Of a stretch of DNA of 37,147 nucleotides, positions 25,124-32,581 are shown piece by piece (position 1 is the stretch's first letter; each line of letters starts with the position of its first letter). The notes beneath the pieces were generated by a model. The model did not search any database. It was not told where the DNA came from and saw only the letters and a list, made by a program, of their open reading frames with translations. The position numbers were made by a program, and so were the translations under genes. The stretch is from an uncultured Rickettsiales bacterium (GTDB taxonomy: Bacteria; Pseudomonadota; Alphaproteobacteria; Rickettsiales; Deianiraeaceae). Where the stretch lies: NCBI GenBank assembly GCA_937906355.1, contig CALCWF010000191.1, forward strand, positions 1 to 37,147, read 5' to 3'.

Positions 25124-28100
25124 TCAATTTTTCTTTGTATTTACGACAATTTCTGTATCTTCAATTTGAAGTATCAGTTTTTCAAATTCGCTATACTTAC
25201 CATTTTCGATGTCTGATTTTATTTGCTGGATTTGAGATATGTCATCTATGTTAATTGTCTTTGAGTTTGCGATTTTTAAAGATGGGATTTGATGCCCGAC
25301 GTAGGGCGACGAGACGAGCGGACGTCTTGTCGCTTGTATTACTGAAGAAGTGGAGATTGATATATTGCTTGTTGAGTTTTTAGAAAACTCATGAGGATAA
25401 TTGTCGCTGACGAAAGAATTATTTGTGTTGTGTGAATCTTGGCTACAATTATTCGCATTTTGCTGTTTGATTGTGCCACTGCTCGTGTAGGTATTATTAA
25501 GATACGATATATTGTTATTGTTTTCCCCATTTCCTGCATCGATAGTGTTTCCACTGTAGTTGTTGCTATATTTACTATTGCTTGTTTTCTTTTTTCTATT
25601 TGCTCCCAGTTTAATGTCTTTCTTTGTCGGGAATTTAACGAAAAAATCATCTAGATCGTAAATTTCGCTTATTTGTAAACGTGTTCCAGTTTCTGGATTA
25701 GTTTTTGCATCAACCTCCATTACAATTTTTTTCCCTTCGACTAAATCGTTTTCATGCTGATTTATTAAATTATCATCAAAGATTGATGTTTCGTAGAGTC
25801 CGCTTAAATCTAGTAAATGAACGAAGGCGAATTTCTTCTTGTTTTTAAACCTCATTCTAACCTCAGTCACGACTCCACACATCAAAAGTCTTGTCTCAGT
25901 TTGATAGTTTGTTTCTAATACATCCTCCGCTGTTTCGAAATTATATTTTTCCAATTTACTCTTATAGTGATCTAGTGGGTGGGTCGTCATATAGAAGCCG
26001 AAAATTTCGAATTCAAAAGCTGATAATTTGTTCGAGTCGTATTCTGGATAGTTTTTCAGCTTTGGTATTAAAGGAATGTTGTCGTCTTGCCCGAACATAT
26101 TTATAATGGATTCTGTTTTTTTTTCTCTTTGTCGCCGTGAGAAATCCAATGCTGTATCGACAATAGCCGTTTCATTCTCGATGATTGTCCTAATGTTAAT
26201 TCCGAGACTTTTCCATGTTCCCGACTTAGTTAGACTCTCTATGACTTTTTTATTCAAAAGCTGTCCGCAACGATTAAAAAAATCTTGTAGATCTTTAAAT
26301 TTTCCACTACTATCTCTAATATTGCAGATTTCTTTTGCCAAATTTGCCCCGATTCCTTTTATTGCTCCGAGTGCGTAAACGATTTTTCCTTCATGACAAG
26401 AAAATTCCGCCATAGATGTATTAATATCAGGTGGGATTATTTCAATTTTCATATTACGGCACTCGCTAACGAAGCCATTTAGCTTATCTGTTTTGTTTAT
26501 ATCTAGATTCATTAATGCCGTCATGAATTCTACCGGATAGTTTGCTTTTAGATATGCGGTTTGATAAGATATTATTGTATAACTTATAGCATGTGCTTTA
26601 TTGAAGCCGTAGCCGGCGAATTTCGCGATTATATCAAATAATGCCTTTGCTTCGTTTCGACTTACAAGACCGAGTTTTTCGGATCTATCTATAAAAACAG
26701 CAGATTGCTTATCCATCTCTTCTTTAATTTTTTTACCCATTGCTCGACGTAATAAATCTGCTTCACCAAGTGAATATCCTGCTATTTTTCTAGCGACTTC
26801 CATTACTTGCTCCTGATATATTATTATGCCGTATGTTTCTTTCAAAATTGGCTCTAATATTGGATGATAATAGCTTATCTTTTCTTCGCCCATTTTACGA
26901 CGAATGAAGGACGGCATATTTTCCATTGGACCTGGTCGATTTAATGACGTGATAGCCGCGATGTCTGATATCTTATCTGTTTTTATTTTTTTTAAGGCGT
27001 TTCTTGGTAGCGGAGTTTCAAGTTGAAATATACCTTTTAAGTGCCCTGTTTGCAACAAGTCGAATGTTTTTTTATCATCTGTTGGTAGTCTATCGACGTC
27101 GATGTCGCGACCTGTATTTTTCTTTATCATTTCGCAGGCTTTTGTTAGAACAGTCAATGTTTGCAGACCTAAGAAGTCGAATTTAACAAGTCCTATTTTT
27201 TCGCAGTCCTTCATGTCGTAGCCAAAGACGGCAATACGATTTTCTGGTTTTGCATCAAAAAAACTAACATTTCCTTCGTATTTTAATTTCTCATTCTTGT
27301 TGCTCTTATTGTCGTTCTTGACGATATTTTCGTTTTCATCGCGTTCTTTGACGGCGTGATTGACGCTTTTGACCTGTGAAGCAGTCATGTTTTCGTCGTT
27401 GTCCTCGTTTTCTTCGTTATTTTTATCGTCGATACAGTTATCGTTATTTTCTTCGCTACATACAGGACCGATTTCAACAAGAGGCTTATCTCCAATAACA
27501 ACGCCGGCGGCGTGCATAGATGTATTACGATTCAGATCTTCCAGATCCATGGCAATAGTCATCAATTTGTGCATTTTTGGATTGTTATCCATTTCGTCTT
27601 TTAGACGAGGTATCATATCTAGTGCTTTTTGAATTGTTATTGGCTCGATAGGATTAAATGGTATCAGTTTGACAATATCGTTTGTCTCGTTAAACGACAT
27701 CTGTGTAACACGACCGACGTCTTTGATGACCATTTTTGCTTTCATTTTACCGTATGTTATAATTCGTGAGACGCTTTCTTTGCCGTATTTATTGACTACA
27801 TAGTCGATTGTTTTCCAACGATTTTCCTGACAAAAGTCTATATCGAAATCTGGCATTGATACGCGTTCAGGATTCAAAAATCTTTCAAAAAATAGTCCAT
27901 ATTCAAGAGGATCTACTTCTGTAATTTTTAGACACCAAGCGACAAGAGAGCCGGCACCGGAACCACGACCAGCACCAATAGCTACACCGTTGTGTTTAGA
28001 CCATTGAACGAAATCGGAGACTATAAGAAAGTATCCGGGGAAGCCCATTTTTTCTATAACATTAATTTCGTATTTTAGTCTATCCAAATATTGTTCTTTT

Positions 28101-29071
28101 GTATGTTCTGCTTTATTCCAGTTGATTTGTTTGAATCTTTCTTCCATTCCGTCGTATGCCATTTGCTCCATTATTTTTGCTTCTTCCTCCTTACTTTTGC
28201 AGAAGTGAGGGAGCGTTGGTTTTCGTCCGCGAACTGAGAAATTACTTTTTTTTACAATTAATTCTGTATTCTCGATTGCCTCCGGAATATCGCTAAACAA
28301 TTCTTCCATTTCTTTTGCTGATTTCAAGTAATATTCTTCGTTTAGTCTTTTTCTATTTTCTTCTGTTAGGAACATTTTATCACGTATGCAGGCCAGTGCG
28401 TCGAAAGCTTCGAAATGTTTTCTTTTGTAGAAGCAACAATCGTTTGTTGCTGCGAGTGGAATGCTAGCTTTATATTTGTTATTTTCGTAGGCGTAATTTA
28501 TTAAAAAATCTTCCAATTCTTTTTCTTTTGTTCTACCGTGTCTTGTTAGTTCTATATACATCCTATCTTCGAAGATTTCATGCAATTCGTCGAGCGTATC
28601 AGTTGCGACTTTTTCTCCATAATTTAGAAATTCATATCCAATGACGCCACGATATCCGCCCGTCAGCAGGATTACGTCTTTTGAATATTTTTTTAGTTCT
28701 TCCATTGTTATCCATAATTGTTGAAAATCGTTTTCAATGTGTTCGAAATGTCCGCAACGTAAAAGTTTTAGGAGATTTAGATATCCATTTTCATTTTTTG
28801 CAATTAGTCCGAGCTGCGGGAAGGGATCATTTAAGTCGTAGTTTTTTTTTCCGATAAAAACGTTTAGACCAATTAGAGGTTTTACTTTTAAATCTCGTAG
28901 ATGCATCGACCATCGAAGACCTGCGGACAGAGACATATCATCCATTAGGCACATTGCTTTTATCTTGTTTTCCTTTATGAATTCTTCTAGTTGTCCTAGT
29001 TTTAATGCACTTGTTAACAAGCTATATTCCGAACGTGTGCGAAGATGATAGAACGACATAACGTTTTTCAT
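25124..29071 (-). CDS. dnaE: DNA polymerase III alpha subunit
   Basis: This is the replicative polymerase. Order of domains: amino-terminal PHP domain (FYHLRTRSEYSLLTSALKLGQ); polymerase palm with the catalytic aspartates D408 and D410 in PDFDIDF, plus D632 in VKFDFLGL; fingers (LNRPGPMENMPSFIRRKMG; AHAISYTIISYQTAYLKANYP); then the helix-hairpin-helix and OB regions. At 1315 residues it is longer than the usual 1150-1180. Extra length comes from an acidic Asn/Asp/Glu insert before the third catalytic aspartate (about residues 535-600) and a long Ser/Asn-rich stretch near the carboxyl end (about 1165-1260). The PHP metal ligands look degenerate (RTRSEYSL instead of HxHxxYS), so proofreading must come from a separate epsilon subunit. 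No neighbour is functionally linked. Confidence 0.96.
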   Translation of the reverse strand: MKNVMSFYHLRTRSEYSLLTSALKLGQLEEFIKENKIKAMCLMDDMSLSAGLRWSMHLRDLKVKPLIGLNVFIGKKNYDLNDPFPQLGLIAKNENGYLNLLKLLRCGHFEHIENDFQQLWITMEELKKYSKDVILLTGGYRGVIGYEFLNYGEKVATDTLDELHEIFEDRMYIELTRHGRTKEKELEDFLINYAYENNKYKASIPLAATNDCCFYKRKHFEAFDALACIRDKMFLTEENRKRLNEEYYLKSAKEMEELFSDIPEAIENTELIVKKSNFSVRGRKPTLPHFCKSKEEEAKIMEQMAYDGMEERFKQINWNKAEHTKEQYLDRLKYEINVIEKMGFPGYFLIVSDFVQWSKHNGVAIGAGRGSGAGSLVAWCLKITEVDPLEYGLFFERFLNPERVSMPDFDIDFCQENRWKTIDYVVNKYGKESVSRIITYGKMKAKMVIKDVGRVTQMSFNETNDIVKLIPFNPIEPITIQKALDMIPRLKDEMDNNPKMHKLMTIAMDLEDLNRNTSMHAAGVVIGDKPLVEIGPVCSEENNDNCIDDKNNEENEDNDENMTASQVKSVNHAVKERDENENIVKNDNKSNKNEKLKYEGNVSFFDAKPENRIAVFGYDMKDCEKIGLVKFDFLGLQTLTVLTKACEMIKKNTGRDIDVDRLPTDDKKTFDLLQTGHLKGIFQLETPLPRNALKKIKTDKISDIAAITSLNRPGPMENMPSFIRRKMGEEKISYYHPILEPILKETYGIIIYQEQVMEVARKIAGYSLGEADLLRRAMGKKIKEEMDKQSAVFIDRSEKLGLVSRNEAKALFDIIAKFAGYGFNKAHAISYTIISYQTAYLKANYPVEFMTALMNLDINKTDKLNGFVSECRNMKIEIIPPDINTSMAEFSCHEGKIVYALGAIKGIGANLAKEICNIRDSSGKFKDLQDFFNRCGQLLNKKVIESLTKSGTWKSLGINIRTIIENETAIVDTALDFSRRQREKKTESIINMFGQDDNIPLIPKLKNYPEYDSNKLSAFEFEIFGFYMTTHPLDHYKSKLEKYNFETAEDVLETNYQTETRLLMCGVVTEVRMRFKNKKKFAFVHLLDLSGLYETSIFDDNLINQHENDLVEGKKIVMEVDAKTNPETGTRLQISEIYDLDDFFVKFPTKKDIKLGANRKKKTSNSKYSNNYSGNTIDAGNGENNNNISYLNNTYTSSGTIKQQNANNCSQDSHNTNNSFVSDNYPHEFSKNSTSNISISTSSVIQATRRPLVSSPYVGHQIPSLKIANSKTINIDDISQIQQIKSDIENGKYSEFEKLILQIEDTEIVVNTKKN

Positions 29072-29081
29072 TTAGACTTCT

Positions 29082-29112
29082 ATTTAGATGATTTATTTGT
29101 ATTTATCTAAAT
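29082..29112. promoter_or_regulatory. dnaE: 8-bp hairpin just upstream of dnaE
   Basis: ATTTAGAT (29082-29089) pairs with ATCTAAAT (29105-29112) over a 15-base loop, ending 11 bases before the dnaE start codon. It could form in the leader RNA or be a diffuse operator between dnaE and the divergent methyltransferase gene. AT-only pairs apart from one make it weak. Confidence 0.25.
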
Positions 29113-29191
29113 GCATCTTTCAGTAGTTCGAGAGCTTTACAAAAATCAAACGATTTTTTAAACTTACTTATTGACTTTTTTCATTTAATGA

Positions 29192-30592
29192 ATGAGTTCC
29201 ATTCTCATGGAAGAAGATAAGGCAAAAGCTAAAAAGCTAAGCGTGGATTACATTCACTTTGAGGCGACGAGCGATACGATAGAAATTCATAGAGGTAGAA
29301 ATGGGTATGAATGGAGCGGTCAGAAGGGTAAAATATGTGAGTGGACTCTTCCTATTCTTGTCGAAAAAGACGCTGATGAGATTTTAGAGCAGATATATAA
29401 TTGCAAAGAATGGGAACCTTATGGCAAAGGTCGTGAAACATCAAAAGATACTCCAGGTCTGAGAGACAGGATTTGGCAAATAGTTTTACCACATATTGAC
29501 ATCAGATCGCTTAAACCGGTGCCGAAAATAGGAGAACAAGAATTCGAAGGTTGTAAAAGAAGTGATAGAGCTTCAATGAATAGAGCACAAAATCAAGGAA
29601 GCTACGTAGATAAAGATAGAATAAAACAGCCGAAAGTCGTTGGTTCAGATGAGTGCTATACTTTCTATCAAGGTGTAGAACTTGTTGCTGATTGGTTTGT
29701 AAATAACGTTGATGAGAACTATTTTAGAAACAAAATTGTCTACTGTAACTGCGATGATACGAAATCTGCTTTTTGGATATATTTTTATAACAACTTTCAT
29801 AAGTTAGGTTTGAAAAAACTTATCGCCTCTGCTTTCGATAAAACCGGCTTGTCTTATGGAAATAATTACGAAGAACATATGAGAGGGCTGTATGCAAAAC
29901 AGGAAGAGTGCGGTGGATATATCTACGAATACAATGGGGGGGATGTTAAAAGATTTCCACCAGAAGGCGAAAAATCAACGTTTCATGGAGATTTCAAGGA
30001 GCCAATATGCTACAATATAGCAAAAAATGAGGCAGATATTATAATGACAAACCCGCCATTTGGCAAGAAGTGGAGATCTTTTGTTGAAACGATGCTTGAA
30101 ACTGGCAAGAAAGTTATTTTTTGGGGTAATGGCGGTGCTCCTCTTTATAACTGGTTTATGCCTCTATTGAACGAGAAAAAAGTTTTCATTATACGAGGTT
30201 GTAGCGATCATTATTTTACTGATCACTATTTATCTCCGACATATCACAGAAAAAGAGCACTTGCCTATATATATACAACCGAAGATTTGAGCTTTCAAAA
30301 ACCAGGGGAAAAGCATTATTCGACGAAGAAAAAAATGTTAGAGAACGACACCGCTTGGTATGACGACGATGGAGTACTTTGTTGCGATAATGCTATGATA
30401 CCGAAGGACACAGACGAAATCTTAGCTGTAAGCATAAATGTGTTAAAACATAACATTTTGAACGATGGATATGAAATTGTCGATTATCACGGACACTTTC
30501 CTTATAAAAGTGGTAAAAAGTATTTTTGGCGAATCAAAATCCAAAAAGAATCAAAAAGAAAGGCAAACCTGAGTGGAAAGAAGAAAAGCTGA
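29192..30592 (+). CDS. EcoRI-family adenine-specific DNA methyltransferase
   Basis: The protein resembles the EcoRI modification methylase family (N6-adenine). Characteristic parts are KIVYCNCDDTKSAFWIYFYNNF (family: V-YCNcDdp-kSnFwkYF), the following LKKLIASAF strand-helix, and the catalytic IIMTNPPFGK motif (NPPF at about residues 286-290) followed by VIFWGN. The first 140 residues are an extra region of unknown role with EWSGQKGKICEWTLP. The carboxyl region beyond residue 340 would carry target recognition. No EcoRI-like nuclease is beside it. It lies divergent from dnaE and convergent with a separate endonuclease/methyltransferase pair. Base composition is native-like, so it may be an old acquisition. 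Recognition sequence unknown. A second ATG at 29207 is a possible start. Confidence 0.8.
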   Translation: MSSILMEEDKAKAKKLSVDYIHFEATSDTIEIHRGRNGYEWSGQKGKICEWTLPILVEKDADEILEQIYNCKEWEPYGKGRETSKDTPGLRDRIWQIVLPHIDIRSLKPVPKIGEQEFEGCKRSDRASMNRAQNQGSYVDKDRIKQPKVVGSDECYTFYQGVELVADWFVNNVDENYFRNKIVYCNCDDTKSAFWIYFYNNFHKLGLKKLIASAFDKTGLSYGNNYEEHMRGLYAKQEECGGYIYEYNGGDVKRFPPEGEKSTFHGDFKEPICYNIAKNEADIIMTNPPFGKKWRSFVETMLETGKKVIFWGNGGAPLYNWFMPLLNEKKVFIIRGCSDHYFTDHYLSPTYHRKRALAYIYTTEDLSFQKPGEKHYSTKKKMLENDTAWYDDDGVLCCDNAMIPKDTDEILAVSINVLKHNILNDGYEIVDYHGHFPYKSGKKYFWRIKIQKESKRKANLSGKKKS

Positions 30593-30627
30593 TTTTGAGT
30601 GTGTGAGAAGATAATAGAGCGACATAG

Positions 30628-31278
30628 TTATTGTATATTGTTGCTTTCAAAAAGTATTCTTGCTCCAAAATTATTTGAATATAGTTCTTTATTACTTGCA
30701 TTAAACTCACTTTTCAAATTACAATACAAGGAATTTAACGAGATTATTTTGTATGATTTTACATAAAAACAATCTTTTCGTTTTTCTACTTCAAATGAAA
30801 ATAAAAAATGAACCGTATTTGCAGTAATTTTTGAGTGTTTTTCAGGAGAGAAGTAAAAAGTTCTAAAACTATCATTAACGTTCTTTTTATTAAATGTTTT
30901 ACACTCCAAGTAATATATTTTGTTTTCAAGTTCAAAAGCAATATCGGGATATCCGCTTGCTGCTTTTTTACCTTGTGAATTTGTAGGAATATCAGCATTT
31001 AGATTTAATTTATTCATTTCGTTTTTTACAATTATTTCGATTTGATTACCAAATTCATTTGGGCGACCTTTGAAATTATAAGTTTTATTTACTATATTAA
31101 AACCAACATTTTTTAATATTTCCAAAGTTTTAATGTGTTGTTTATTGTTGAAATCAAAGAATTCAACTTCATAGCCAAACATAGATTTTATAATTAGATT
31201 AAATGGTATATTTTTCATTGGTCTAATCATTTGTTCTATACAATTTTCTAATTGTTTTACATATTTATCATCTTCCAT
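30628..31278 (-). CDS. Putative type II restriction endonuclease (PD-(D/E)XK fold)
   Basis: This 216-residue protein has a clear nuclease active site: GYPDIAFELENKIYYLECK gives D112, E125 and K127 (D-x12-E-x-K), with a preceding helix carrying E81 (FGNQIEIIVKNEM). The stretch NDSFRTFYFSPEKHSKITANTVHFLF after it resembles what follows the core in several type II enzymes. It starts two bases after the stop of a DNA methyltransferase gene in the same direction, the usual layout of a restriction-modification pair. Composition is AT-rich and low in CpG, unlike the host genes. I cannot name the recognition site. A Mrr/HNH or repair nuclease is less likely given the partner gene. The frame is intact. 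Confidence 0.75.
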   Translation of the reverse strand: MEDDKYVKQLENCIEQMIRPMKNIPFNLIIKSMFGYEVEFFDFNNKQHIKTLEILKNVGFNIVNKTYNFKGRPNEFGNQIEIIVKNEMNKLNLNADIPTNSQGKKAASGYPDIAFELENKIYYLECKTFNKKNVNDSFRTFYFSPEKHSKITANTVHFLFSFEVEKRKDCFYVKSYKIISLNSLYCNLKSEFNASNKELYSNNFGARILFESNNIQ

Positions 31279-31280
31279 AA

Positions 31281-32453
31281 CTATTTTTCACAAAAAACTA
31301 TTCTATTTGAGTTTGTTCCTTTTTTATTGTTTTCAACTCCCCAAATATTAGATGTCTTAGTGAAAGTTTGTATATTTATTAGAACGTCAATCTTGTTAAA
31401 TTGCAGTTTTTTGACTATTTTTATAATACTTTCTTCGAGTTTTATTTTACCATTCTTAACTTCTCCGACTTCGAAGGCGATATGACCTCCCGTTCTTAGT
31501 ATTCTTTTTAATTCAATTAAAACTCTTTCCATTTTTCCTTCCCAGTCTTCGAGTTTTTTAAATTGAGATATTTGTATTTTATCGACGTCGATACCGCAAA
31601 ACCAGCATCTCATCCAGTTATCTTGTTTATAATTTATAACATCTAAAAATGGAGGAGAAGTAATAATCAAATCAACCGAATTGTCTTTGATTTCTGGCGT
31701 ATTATCGGCATCTTTTGTTAGGAACAAAGTCTTTTGTTTTACGTTTTCTAATATTTTTTTTGTAAAAATATCAATATCTTTTGTTAGAGTTTTATATTTT
31801 TTTAAGCAACATTCTTTAACATTTCTATATTCAATTTTATTATTGTATTTTTTATTTATTAAAATTTGTCTTTCCGGCGTTATTGCTTGATTTGGCGGTA
31901 AAGTGAATGTAGACAAGAAGCCGACCGAATGACCCGTGAGACGATTTAACACGAGCAGTCTTATCCATTTGTCTATAATATCTAATTCATTCTTCTCTTG
32001 TTTATGTATTAAATAATTTTTAATTTTTACTATTTCTTCAAAGGTTTTTTGATGAAAAAACATTGATAAATCTGGTTCATTTGTGATTTGAGTTTCTTGC
32101 TCTAATATTGAATTAAATCTTTTTTCAATATCGATGATATCGATGATAAAAATTCTTGGTTCTGACATTATTCTTGATAGCGGGTTGATGTCGTTAAAAT
32201 ATGCGATTCTACCTAATAAACTTGCTTCTATTCCGGTCGTTCCTCTTCCTGAGAATGGATCATATACAATATCGCCTTCTTTTGTATATCTTGTGATGAA
32301 GTAATTTGGTAGTTGTGCTTTAAAGCAGGCTCTATAAGATATTTCGTGGATCGAATTGCATTGTTTCTGTCTATTAGGCCAGAACTCTTTTTCCTGAAAG
32401 TTGACAGACCGTATACCGTCCTCATTATCGGTGTTTGGTTCGTTATTATCCAT
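31281..32453 (-). CDS. Site-specific DNA methyltransferase (N4-cytosine/N6-adenine type) of a type II system
   Basis: The 390-residue protein has an AdoMet-binding motif I, DIVYDPFSGRGTTGIEA (65-73 is the core), preceded by the motif X-like KAQLPNYFITRYT. Its catalytic motif IV is TSPPFLDVINY at 265-269. S-P-P-[YF] is the form common in N4-cytosine enzymes. Motif I precedes motif IV by about 190 residues, the alpha-like order with the target-recognition region between. LILRTGGHIAFEVG-like residues near 320-335 fit motif VI-VII. The endonuclease gene follows two bases after its stop, and a perfect 27-bp palindrome lies two bases before its ATG. It should protect host DNA from the partner nuclease. 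The target base is inferred, not shown. Confidence 0.85.
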   Translation of the reverse strand: MDNNEPNTDNEDGIRSVNFQEKEFWPNRQKQCNSIHEISYRACFKAQLPNYFITRYTKEGDIVYDPFSGRGTTGIEASLLGRIAYFNDINPLSRIMSEPRIFIIDIIDIEKRFNSILEQETQITNEPDLSMFFHQKTFEEIVKIKNYLIHKQEKNELDIIDKWIRLLVLNRLTGHSVGFLSTFTLPPNQAITPERQILINKKYNNKIEYRNVKECCLKKYKTLTKDIDIFTKKILENVKQKTLFLTKDADNTPEIKDNSVDLIITSPPFLDVINYKQDNWMRCWFCGIDVDKIQISQFKKLEDWEGKMERVLIELKRILRTGGHIAFEVGEVKNGKIKLEESIIKIVKKLQFNKIDVLINIQTFTKTSNIWGVENNKKGTNSNRIVFCEK

Positions 32454-32455
32454 GA

Positions 32456-32482
32456 ATTTATTCGATAGTCTATCGAATAAAT
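32456..32482. promoter_or_regulatory. Perfect 27-bp palindrome upstream of the methyltransferase start
   Basis: Arms ATTTATTCGATAG (32456-32468) and CTATCGAATAAAT (32470-32482) are exact reverse complements around a single central T (32469). The element ends two bases before the methyltransferase ATG, so it covers the place of its ribosome binding site. As DNA it is an ideal operator for a dimeric regulator or for autoregulation by the methyltransferase. As RNA it would fold over the translation start. It lacks a T-run on either side, which argues against a terminator for ftsK. Upstream, TTTACA and TAAATA 18 bases apart (about 32537-32508 on the minus strand) could be a promoter that places it in the leader. 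Confidence 0.75.
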
Positions 32483-32581
32483 GTCAAATTCGTATCAAAT
32501 TGATATTTATTGAAACGGGAGACGATGTGTAAACTTTATTGCGTAATATGACGACGTTTTTCTATTTTCTCGTTTTTATTA

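Noticed and set aside
27085..27100. Partial match (TAGTCTATCGA) to the restriction-modification palindrome inside dnaE
   Set aside because: It covers less than half of the element, lies in conserved coding sequence and lacks the symmetry.
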